From the NCBI GenBank assembly GCA_003852805.1, contig RDDY01000042.1:1-5135 (forward strand): a stretch of DNA of 5,135 nucleotides. The letters run 5' to 3'. The notes beneath the pieces were generated by a model. That model had not been told where the DNA came from and made no database searches. It saw only the letters and a program-made list of their open reading frames with translations. The stretch's first letter is position 1; every line of letters starts with the position of its first letter. Source of the DNA: Chryseobacterium sp. (lineage in GTDB: Bacteria; Bacteroidota; Bacteroidia; Flavobacteriales; Weeksellaceae). This document shows, piece after piece, positions 1-5,135 of the stretch. The translations under genes and the position numbers were made by a program.

Positions 1-286
1 CATAACTGGCGGCGGTCTGATCGAAAATGTTCCGCGTATTATCCCCGACGGTCTTTGCGCCGATATCGATGCGTCGACAATCAAAATCCCGAGCGTGATG
101 TTGGAATTGGAGAAGCGAGGAAATATCGCACGCGAAGAAATGTACGGCACATTCAACATGGGCGTGGGCATGGTGTTGGTCATCGATGCGCAACACGCCG
201 AGAAGTGCTTGGATCTGCTGGCAGACGAGGGCGCTTATTTAATCGGTGAGATTACGGAAGGCGAGGAGAAAATCCAACTGAAATAG
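1..286 (+). CDS. purM: Phosphoribosylformylglycinamidine cyclo-ligase (AIR synthetase), C-terminal fragment
   Basis: This is the 3' end of purM, cut by the window start. The reading frame begins at base 2, leaves 94 residues and ends at TAG 284-286. PurM is a cytosolic enzyme that uses ATP to close FGAM into AIR, the first imidazole ring of purine synthesis. The fragment opens with the glycine-rich ITGGGLIENVPRI segment and later has GTFNMGVGM, both hallmarks of the C-terminal AIRS_C domain of PurM. It ends with a normal-looking tail (GEITEGEEKIQLK), so the 3' end appears intact. Roughly 250 N-terminal residues, including the ATP-binding half, are outside the window if the protein has the usual length of about 345. 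The next gene, purN, starts 4 bases after the stop, which implies cotranscription and probably coupled translation. Identification rests on these motifs and the purine neighbourhood and is secure. Confidence 0.95.
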   Translation, partial: ITGGGLIENVPRIIPDGLCADIDASTIKIPSVMLELEKRGNIAREEMYGTFNMGVGMVLVIDAQHAEKCLDLLADEGAYLIGEITEGEEKIQLK

Positions 287-290
287 AGTT

Positions 291-1580
291 TTGAGAAATC
301 TAGTGGTCTTGGCTTCAGGGGCAGGAACGAATCTGCAAAGAATCATCGATGCCTGTGACAGCGGCGAAATTCCGCGTGCCCGAGTCAGTCTTGTGGTGAC
401 CGACCGCGACTGTTATGCACAAGAACGGGCGCGTTTGCACTGCATTCCTCACCGTTTTATTCCGCGTGGCAAGAATTTTTCGCATCAGTTGAACGCCGAG
501 TTGCCGGCCGATACGGATTTGATTGTTTTGGCGGGATTTCTCTCGATTTTGAGCAGAGAGTTTTGTGAGCAATGGAACGGTAAAATCATCAATATTCATC
601 CTGCATTGCTGCCCAAGTTTGGCGGAAAAGGCATGTGGGGGATGAATGTGCACCGCGCCGTAAAAGAGGCTGCGGAAGCACAAAGTGGCGCTACCGTTCA
701 CTTTGTAACTCCGGGGATTGACGAAGGCGAAACCATCTTACAGGAATGTTTTGATGTAAATCTTGACGATACTCCGGAAGACATAGCCGATAAAGTGCAC
801 GAGGTGGAGCAGCGAATTTTTCCGAAAGCAATTGTCAAGGTCTTGGACAGAATGAAAGCTGCGGATAAAATTGCCTTTGTAACGGATCTTCACTTTTCCG
901 AGAAAAACATCTTGGACAAAGGCGCAACACCGCTCGACAATTGGAAACATATATTGTCCGACCTGAAACAGCGAGGCATCCGCAAACTTGTTATCGGTGG
1001 CGATATCGGCAATCCCGCTATGTACCCCGATTTTTTTAACGATATAAAATATTTCGATTGGCAACTGATCCTCGGCAACCACGATAAATTGGATTCGCTG
1101 AGAAGCCACCTGCCGTTTGAATGCAGCAGCGAAGCTCTTTATTACACACAACAGTTCGGGGATTACAACTTTATTTTCCTCGACACATCGAGCGAGAAGC
1201 TAAGCCGAGAGCAACAGCGGTTTTTGCAAGAGGAACTGGCTTCATCGTTAAAACCGATAGTTTTCATTCATCATCCTGTGATGGCCGTGGATACGTTGAT
1301 GGACAAAAATCATCCATTAAAGAACCGCGAGCGGGTACAGGAAATATTGACGGATTACAGCCGAGGCGTCACTTTGATTTGCGGGCACTATCATTTGCAT
1401 TTTGAGGGACAATATAAAAATGTCCGCCAAGTCATTGCACCGGCCGCAGCTTATCAGGTGAAATTCAATCCCGATGAAAATGTATCCGATGTCAATGAAT
1501 TCGGTTACCTGTTGCTCGATTTCTCAGGAACCGAGCTGACGGTGGAAGCGGTGAAATTTCAGAGAGACAATAAAAAGTAA
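291..1580 (+). CDS. purN: Phosphoribosylglycinamide formyltransferase fused to a C-terminal calcineurin-like metallophosphoesterase
   Basis: Residues 1-187 are a full-length PurN, which transfers the formyl group of 10-formyl-THF to GAR to make FGAR. Visible motifs are the phosphate-binding loop SGAGTN (9-14), NIHPALLPKF with catalytic N101 and H103, and the loop PGIDEGETI with catalytic D144 (equivalent to Asp144 of E. coli PurN). The segment GGKGMWGMNVH (111-121) is the form I associate with Bacteroidota. Residues 188-429 form a metallophosphoesterase with every metal-ligand block: DLH (199-201), GGD (236-238), GNHD (262-265), HHP (327-329) and GHYH (365-368). Its layout, including SREQQRFLQEEL (305-316) before HHP, resembles CpdA/Icc-type class III phosphodiesterases. 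Substrate is unknown. The start is TTG at 291: the next upstream in-frame stop is TGA 279-281, there is no ATG or GTG in between, and it gives the expected PurN N-terminus. Typical PurN is about 190-215 residues, so the extra 242 are a second protein. No linker or stop separates the two; a frameshift error near 820-852 is the main alternative. Confidence 0.9.
   Translation: MRNLVVLASGAGTNLQRIIDACDSGEIPRARVSLVVTDRDCYAQERARLHCIPHRFIPRGKNFSHQLNAELPADTDLIVLAGFLSILSREFCEQWNGKIINIHPALLPKFGGKGMWGMNVHRAVKEAAEAQSGATVHFVTPGIDEGETILQECFDVNLDDTPEDIADKVHEVEQRIFPKAIVKVLDRMKAADKIAFVTDLHFSEKNILDKGATPLDNWKHILSDLKQRGIRKLVIGGDIGNPAMYPDFFNDIKYFDWQLILGNHDKLDSLRSHLPFECSSEALYYTQQFGDYNFIFLDTSSEKLSREQQRFLQEELASSLKPIVFIHHPVMAVDTLMDKNHPLKNRERVQEILTDYSRGVTLICGHYHLHFEGQYKNVRQVIAPAAAYQVKFNPDENVSDVNEFGYLLLDFSGTELTVEAVKFQRDNKK
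852..1580 (+). other. Metallophosphoesterase domain with possible internal translation start (ATG 852)
   Basis: This marks the second half of the purN frame as a possible independent 242-residue product. The ATG at 852 (M188 of the fusion) follows an A-containing stretch (GACAGA) and opens MKAADKIAFVTDLHF. Stand-alone calcineurin-like phosphoesterases typically begin this way, with the first beta strand running straight into the D-x-H metal motif. The ATG overlaps a TGA in the next frame (ATGA, 852-855), the usual signature of translational coupling between adjacent genes. All five metal-binding blocks lie downstream of this start, so an internally initiated product would be a complete enzyme. 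The family hydrolyses phosphomonoesters or phosphodiesters using two metal ions. No signal peptide is present in either form, so a cytosolic location is expected. The domain assignment is firm; use of the internal start is inference. Confidence 0.5.
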
Positions 1581-1586
1581 AATTAG

Positions 1587-1622
1587 CTGTTCGTTTTACG
1601 GACGGCACAATAGAAAGAACAG
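1587..1622 (+). other. Predicted stem-loop in the purN-purH gap (larger of two)
   Basis: The arms 1587-1598 and 1611-1622 pair as CTGTTC/GAACAG, then one G-A mismatch, then TTTTA/TAGAA with one G-U pair. This gives ten Watson-Crick pairs, one wobble and one mismatch around a 12-base loop (1599-1610). It begins 6 bases after the purN stop. No T-tract follows, so it does not look like an intrinsic terminator. It could be an RNA-processing or stability element between two cotranscribed genes, or part of a purH leader. The pairing is read directly; the function is unknown. Confidence 0.45.
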
Positions 1623-1631
1623 TCTGAAAGC

Positions 1632-1643
1632 GCCCTGACGGGC
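1632..1643 (+). other. Small GC-rich stem-loop upstream of purH
   Basis: GCCC (1632-1635) pairs with GGGC (1640-1643) around the four-base loop TGAC. It ends 20 bases before the purH ATG, followed by an A/T-rich stretch without a T-run. It is short enough to arise by chance, but it sits next to the larger stem-loop and could affect ribosome access to purH. Confidence 0.3.
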
Positions 1644-1663
1644 ACAAATAATTCTAATAAAAA

Positions 1664-3178
1664 ATGAAAAAAAGAGCGTTAATTTCTGTGTCCGACAAAA
1701 CCGGCTTGACCGAATTTGCTGCATTTTTGGAACAGAAAGGCTACGAGTTGATTTCCACCGGCGGCACCTTTAAACATCTGAAAGATGCCGGCTTGAACCC
1801 CATTCAAATTGATGAAGTGACCGATTTCCCCGAGATGCTGGACGGCAGAGTGAAGACTCTTCACCCTAAAGTGCACGGCGGATTGCTGGCGCTGCGCGAT
1901 AATGAGGAACATATGGCAACGGTTCGGGAGCACGGCATCGGCCTGATCGATATGGTCATTGTAAACCTGTATCCGTTTTTTGAAAATGTGAACAAAGACA
2001 TCAGCCTCGCCGGAAAGGTCGAATTCATTGACATCGGCGGTCCGTCAATGCTTCGCTCGGCCGCGAAGAATTTCGGCAGCGTTACCGTTCTTACGGATGT
2101 TGCAGATTATCAATTGGTTAAAGAGGAAATCGAGGAGAGCGGCGATACAACCGAGCAAACCCGCAAACGCTTGGCAGGCAAAGTATTCAATCTGACATCG
2201 GCTTACGACGCAGCGATTTCCAAGATGTTGTTGGACGAAGAATATCCGACCTACCTGAACGCTTCGTACAAGAAAGTGGCTGATTTGCGTTACGGCGAAA
2301 ACCCGCACCAGTCAGCGGCGTATTATGTATCGACGGTAGAAAATGGTGCCATGAAGGATTTTGAGATTCTTGGTGGCAAAGAGCTGTCGTTCAATAACAT
2401 CCGCGATATGGACCTTTGTTGGAAAGTAGTAAATGAATTCAAGCACCAAACGGCTTGTTGTGCGGTAAAGCATTCCACGCCTTGCGGCGTTGCCATCGGG
2501 GACGATGTTTTTGAAGCATACACAAAAACTTTCGAGTGCGACCCGGTTTCCATTTTCGGCGGCATTGTAGCCATCAACCGAACTGTGGACGCAGCCACCG
2601 CAGAAGAACTCAACAAAACTTTTCTGGAAATCGTCATGGCGCCCGATTTTGAAGAAGATGCGCTGGAAATCCTTCGCAAGAAAAAGAACCTGCGCATCAT
2701 CAAAATAACCAATTCCGTCAGCGACAAACAGACTTGGGTAAAAACCGACGGCGGTATGCTGGTGCAGGATTCAGATTATAAGTTCTCGGCCAACTTCCAA
2801 ACCGTTACTGAGACAAAAGCAACCGACGAGCAGATGAATGCGTTGTACTTTGCACAGCGCGTGGTGAAGTATGTGAAGTCAAACGCCATTGTTGTTTCCA
2901 ACGGAAAGCAGGCGTTGGGCATCGGCGGCGGACAGGTAAACCGCATCTGGGCAACCCGGCAGGCAATAGAACGCGCCAAGGAGAAATTCGATGGCGACTT
3001 GGTTTTAGCGTCGGACGCGTTTTTCCCGTTCCGCGACGTGGTGGATTACAGCGCCGAAAACGGCATAAGAGCCATTATTCAGCCGGGTGGATCGGTAAAG
3101 GACGAAGACAGCATCCGAGCGGCAAACGAGCACGGAATCCCGATGGTGTTCACAGGAATGAGACATTTCTTCCATTAA
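1664..3178 (+). CDS. purH: Bifunctional AICAR formyltransferase / IMP cyclohydrolase
   Basis: PurH performs the last two steps of IMP synthesis in the cytosol: formylation of AICAR with 10-formyl-THF, then ring closure of FAICAR. The 504 residues match the usual 505-530. The N-terminal MGS-like cyclohydrolase domain (about 1-195) shows ISVSDKTGL (7-15), STGGT (31-35), [16 protein letters not shown] (60-75), VNLYPF (100-105) and [15 protein letters not shown] (122-136). The C-terminal transformylase domain shows LRYGENPHQ (208-216), the catalytic pair K269-H270 in [12 protein letters not shown] (298-300), [10 protein letters not shown] (419-428), DAFFPF (451-456), [10 protein letters not shown] (471-480) and the terminal MRHFFH. 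The ATG at 1664 has an A-rich leader (AATAAAAA) without a Shine-Dalgarno sequence and gives the standard N-terminus. It lies 83 bases after the purN fusion stop, and I see no TAnnTTTG promoter in that gap, so readthrough from purN is plausible. No key residue appears missing. Confidence 0.97.
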   Translation: MKKRALISVSDKTGLTEFAAFLEQKGYELISTGGTFKHLKDAGLNPIQIDEVTDFPEMLDGRVKTLHPKVHGGLLALRDNEEHMATVREHGIGLIDMVIVNLYPFFENVNKDISLAGKVEFIDIGGPSMLRSAAKNFGSVTVLTDVADYQLVKEEIEESGDTTEQTRKRLAGKVFNLTSAYDAAISKMLLDEEYPTYLNASYKKVADLRYGENPHQSAAYYVSTVENGAMKDFEILGGKELSFNNIRDMDLCWKVVNEFKHQTACCAVKHSTPCGVAIGDDVFEAYTKTFECDPVSIFGGIVAINRTVDAATAEELNKTFLEIVMAPDFEEDALEILRKKKNLRIIKITNSVSDKQTWVKTDGGMLVQDSDYKFSANFQTVTETKATDEQMNALYFAQRVVKYVKSNAIVVSNGKQALGIGGGQVNRIWATRQAIERAKEKFDGDLVLASDAFFPFRDVVDYSAENGIRAIIQPGGSVKDEDSIRAANEHGIPMVFTGMRHFFH

Positions 3179-3185
3179 TTTCGGG

Positions 3186-3215
3186 GTTGTCTTTTCAACA
3201 CATTTTGTATTTTTG
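3186..3215 (+). promoter_or_regulatory. Bacteroidota-type promoter for purD
   Basis: TATTTTTG at 3208-3215 fits the Bacteroidota -7 consensus TAnnTTTG exactly. A GTTG at 3186-3189 lies 18 bases upstream of it, a plausible spacing for the -33 TTG/TTTG element. Transcription would begin around 3220-3225, leaving a leader of under 20 bases before the purD ATG at 3239. The match is read directly; activity is inferred. Such T-rich motifs occur by chance, but its position in a 60-base gap supports it. Confidence 0.6.
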
Positions 3216-3238
3216 CAGTTATTAAAAAATAGACATCA

Positions 3239-4486
3239 ATGCGGATATTAATTGTCGGCAACGGCGGACGCGAATCGGCCATCGGCTGGAAACTGAAACA
3301 GGACCCGAGAGTGAAAAAACTCTACTTCGCCAAGGGAAACGCGACTACCGAAGAATTGGGAGAAAACATCTATGAAGAAAGCATCCCAGAACTGGTGGAA
3401 TTTGCCAAGTCTGAGGAAATAGACCTGGCGATTGTAGGACCCGAGGCACCGCTGGTAGACGGTATCGTGGACGAGTTCCGCAAGAACAATATCGCCGTTT
3501 TCGGTGCCGGCAAAAAGGCTGCTTCGTTGGAAGGCTCCAAGGCTTTTTCCAAGCGCTTCATGCAGCAGTACGGCATCAAAACAGCCAAGGCAGAAGTTTT
3601 CGACGCTTACGCTATGGCCATCGAATATGTAAGGCAACAGCAGTTTCCCGTGGTAGTTAAAGCCAGCGGGTTGGCCGGCGGAAAAGGTGTGGTAATTTGT
3701 GAAGATTTGGAAGAAGCAGAAGCTACCATTCATGATTTCATGATTCGTCGCGTTCACGGTGTGGCAGGCATTCAGATCGTGATTGAAGAATATCTTCAAG
3801 GCTTCGAGGCTTCCATCATCGCTTTTTCAAACGGCGAACAATTGTTCCCTTGCGTTCCTGCGAAGGACTACAAGAAAGTAGGCGACAATGATCGCGGCCT
3901 GAATACAGGAGGAATGGGCGCCGTGGCACCCAGCCCCGAATTCAACGGAATGCATTACGCCGATTTCGAGCGCAACATCATGAAGCCGACGCTTGAAGGT
4001 TTGAAAGCAGAAGGACTGAATTTCAAAGGAATGATTTTCTTTGGCCTGATGGTTACCAGAGACGGCTGCTATCTGCTGGAATACAATATGCGCTTCGGCG
4101 ACCCTGAGACGCAGGTGCTGCTTCCGCTCATGGAAAACAGCCTGCTGGATGTCATCGAAGATTGTCTGGAAGGCAAACCCGTCGATCTTAAATTTTCAGA
4201 TAAAAAGGCGGTCTGCGTGGTAATGTGCTCAGGTGGTTATCCGCGAAACATAGAAATCGGTTGCGAGATTCGCGGTACCGAGAAAGTTGAGGATGCACTG
4301 GTATTCTTTGCCGGCGCGCAGAAGTCGGGCAAGCATATCGTGACATCGGGCGGCCGCGTACTGAACTTGGTGGCGCTGGGAGATACTTACGCTTCGGCGC
4401 GTGCGAAGGCGTATGACGAGATCAAAAAAGTAAGCTTTGATTACGGCTTCTACAGACACGACATCGGAAAAGTAAACGACAAATAA
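3239..4486 (+). CDS. purD: Phosphoribosylamine-glycine ligase (GAR synthetase)
   Basis: PurD joins phosphoribosylamine and glycine with ATP to make GAR, the substrate of PurN, in the cytosol. The 415 residues are close to the family's usual 420-430. The N-terminal domain has VGNGGRESA (6-14) and VGPEAPLVDG (66-75). The ATP-grasp region has SKAFSKRFM (100-108), KASGLAGGKGV (141-151), IEEYLQGFEAS (182-192), GLNTGGMGAVAP (220-231) and the PurD signature RFGDPETQ (285-292). The C-terminal domain ends with the usual FYRHDIG (404-410). The start is ATG 3239, after an A-rich leader with no Shine-Dalgarno sequence. Some usually conserved positions differ: Ser13 where GGREHA normally has His, AKGNAT (31-36) where APGNAG is usual, and QGFEAS where GEEAS is common. 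The catalytic ATP-grasp residues look intact, so I regard it as active. It has its own candidate promoter upstream and a strong terminator downstream, suggesting a single-gene unit. Confidence 0.96.
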   Translation: MRILIVGNGGRESAIGWKLKQDPRVKKLYFAKGNATTEELGENIYEESIPELVEFAKSEEIDLAIVGPEAPLVDGIVDEFRKNNIAVFGAGKKAASLEGSKAFSKRFMQQYGIKTAKAEVFDAYAMAIEYVRQQQFPVVVKASGLAGGKGVVICEDLEEAEATIHDFMIRRVHGVAGIQIVIEEYLQGFEASIIAFSNGEQLFPCVPAKDYKKVGDNDRGLNTGGMGAVAPSPEFNGMHYADFERNIMKPTLEGLKAEGLNFKGMIFFGLMVTRDGCYLLEYNMRFGDPETQVLLPLMENSLLDVIEDCLEGKPVDLKFSDKKAVCVVMCSGGYPRNIEIGCEIRGTEKVEDALVFFAGAQKSGKHIVTSGGRVLNLVALGDTYASARAKAYDEIKKVSFDYGFYRHDIGKVNDK

Positions 4487-4492
4487 ACAGTG

Positions 4493-4520
4493 AAGACTTG
4501 CGCATGCAGGTCTTTTTTTT
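4493..4520 (+). terminator. Intrinsic terminator downstream of purD
   Basis: Bases 4493-4501 pair with 4506-4514 (AAGACTTGC with GCAGGTCTT, one T-G wobble) around the four-base loop GCAT. This gives a 9-bp stem merging directly into a run of eight T at 4513-4520. It starts 6 bases after the purD stop. Stem plus T-run is the standard Rho-independent form, so purD transcription probably ends here and guaA would need its own promoter or readthrough. Confidence 0.85.
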
Positions 4521-4526
4521 CACAAA

Positions 4527-4568
4527 CCGGAAACCCGTTTTCCCTCGCGCAATCAGGGGTTTCGCCGG
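4527..4568 (+). other. GC-rich stem-loop in the guaA leader
   Basis: Arms CCGG-AAACCC (4527-4536) and GGGTTT-CG-CCGG (4557-4568) form ten Watson-Crick pairs with a 2-base bulge (4563-4564) and a 20-base loop (4537-4556). No T-tract follows; instead an A-rich stretch leads to the guaA ATG 18 bases later. An alternative smaller hairpin, GGAAA (4529-4533) with TTTCC (4539-4543), uses part of the same 5' arm and cannot coexist with it. Function is unknown; a guaA leader element is possible. I see no TAnnTTTG promoter between 4487 and 4586. Confidence 0.45.
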
Positions 4569-4586
4569 AAATAATAAAAAGTAAAA

Positions 4587-5135
4587 ATGAATAACGGAAT
4601 CATCGTTCTGGATTTTGGCTCACAGTACAACCAGCTCATCGGCCGCCGCATCCGCGAAATGGAAGTCTACTCCGAGATTGTGCCTTACCATACGGATATT
4701 GAGGAAATAAGGGCAAAGAAACCGAAAGGCATCATCCTCAGCGGCGGACCGTCGTCGGTGAACAGCGATAAGGCGCACCTCATCGATAAGGAAATCTTTG
4801 CTCTGGGCGTGCCTGTGTTGGGCATCTGTTACGGAATGCAGTTGACGGCACATTTAATGGGCGGTAAAGTTTCCCGAGGTGCAAAAGCCGAGTACGGCAA
4901 ATCAGAATTGAAGCTGACGCAGCAACATCCACTTTTTGAAGGCGTGCCGCAAAATTCATGCGTTTGGATGAGTCATTTTGACGAGGTCGAAATTGTTCCC
5001 GACGGCTTTGAAGTGGTCGGCATGAGCGGCGTAAAGGCAGCTTTGGTAAATGATGACCGAAAAATTTACACCGTTCAGTTTCATCCGGAGGTTTCCCACA
5101 CAGAGTACGGTGGCAAGATGCTGGAGAACTTCGTT
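4587..5135 (+). CDS. guaA: GMP synthase (glutamine-hydrolysing), N-terminal amidotransferase part
   Basis: GuaA converts XMP to GMP using ATP and ammonia from glutamine. The 183 residues before the window end cover almost exactly the class I glutamine amidotransferase domain; the ATP pyrophosphatase and dimerisation domains lie beyond the window. Visible are VLDFGSQYNQLIGRRIRE (7-24), ILSGGPSSV (50-58) for the oxyanion region, GICYGMQ (79-85) with nucleophile C81, and FHPEVSHTEYG (165-175) with H166 and E168 completing the Cys-His-Glu triad. The combination DFGSQY plus HPEVSHT separates GuaA from other class I amidotransferases such as PabA, TrpG, CarA and PurQ. The start is ATG 4587 after a strongly A-rich leader with no Shine-Dalgarno sequence. 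The gene follows the purD terminator and a leader stem-loop, so it may be a separate unit placed next to the IMP genes. The frame stays open to the last base, so it is truncated only by the window. Confidence 0.95.
   Translation, partial: MNNGIIVLDFGSQYNQLIGRRIREMEVYSEIVPYHTDIEEIRAKKPKGIILSGGPSSVNSDKAHLIDKEIFALGVPVLGICYGMQLTAHLMGGKVSRGAKAEYGKSELKLTQQHPLFEGVPQNSCVWMSHFDEVEIVPDGFEVVGMSGVKAALVNDDRKIYTVQFHPEVSHTEYGGKMLENFV

Noticed and set aside
315..1151. Reverse-strand open frames of 128 and 137 codons opposite the purN fusion
   Set aside because: They lie antisense to strongly conserved coding sequence, have no recognisable domains or start context, and are explained as shadows of the real gene.
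1569..1582. 14-base match AATAAAAAGTAAAA at the end of purN, repeated at 4573-4586 before guaA
   Set aside because: It is low-complexity A-rich sequence, and A-rich runs are expected around Bacteroidota start codons; chance is a sufficient explanation.
1581..1663. Possible ZTP (pfl) or THF riboswitch before purH
   Set aside because: The gap is short and I cannot find the conserved pfl or THF aptamer sequence blocks; only simple hairpins are present.
3248..3799. Reverse-strand 183-codon open frame opposite purD
   Set aside because: It is antisense to the conserved N-terminal and ATP-grasp regions of purD; its translation shows no family motif and looks like a mirror of the coding strand.
4432..4440. 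TAAGCTTTG near the end of purD as a guaA promoter
   Set aside because: The spacer is three bases, not two, it lies inside purD, and it is upstream of a strong terminator.
4527..4568. Second intrinsic terminator before guaA
   Set aside because: The stem is good, but no T-run follows on the + strand; the downstream sequence is A-rich.
4521..4586. Possible purine (guanine) riboswitch before guaA
   Set aside because: A purine aptamer needs a three-way junction with conserved loop and junction bases; only single hairpins are seen here.
1..5135. CRISPR arrays, tRNA or rRNA genes, insertion sequences, phage or defence genes
   Set aside because: Nearly all bases are in conserved purine genes; no repeat arrays, transposase motifs, terminal inverted repeats or RNA-gene signatures were seen.

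Overview
The window is a stretch of de novo purine biosynthesis genes, all on the + strand: the 3' end of purM, purN fused in frame to a metallophosphoesterase domain, purH, purD, and the 5' part of guaA. Several signs suggest a member of the Bacteroidota. The start codons have A-rich leaders with no Shine-Dalgarno sequence. A TAnnTTTG-type promoter (the Bacteroidota -7 element) lies upstream of purD. PurN carries the GGKGM segment I associate with Bacteroidota PurN proteins. Base composition is moderate and genus cannot be read from the sequence. All of this is inferred from the sequence alone.

Layout: 1-286 is the C-terminal end of PurM (AIR synthetase). After a 4-base gap, a TTG codon at 291 opens a 429-residue reading frame. 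Its first ~187 residues are a complete glycinamide ribonucleotide formyltransferase (PurN). Its last ~242 residues are a complete calcineurin-like metallophosphoesterase with all five metal-binding blocks. An 83-base gap holding two predicted stem-loops leads to purH (1664-3178), the bifunctional AICAR transformylase/IMP cyclohydrolase. A 60-base gap holding a Bacteroidota-type promoter leads to purD (3239-4486), GAR synthetase. A strong intrinsic terminator follows purD (4493-4520). The rest of the gap, up to guaA (4587 to the window end), contains a second GC-rich stem-loop and no T-tract.

Together the genes supply steps of one pathway. PurD makes GAR, PurN formylates it, PurM closes the first ring to AIR, PurH performs the last two steps to IMP, and GuaA takes the GMP branch by aminating XMP. 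The transcription units suggested by the signals are purM-purN-MPE (perhaps reading into purH), purD alone between its own promoter and terminator, and guaA.

The most unusual item is the PurN-metallophosphoesterase fusion. At the junction an in-frame ATG begins exactly where a stand-alone phosphoesterase would start. That ATG overlaps an out-of-frame TGA as ATGA, so the fusion may derive from two translationally coupled genes. A sequencing indel hiding two separate genes cannot be excluded from this window. The rest is ordinary core metabolism.
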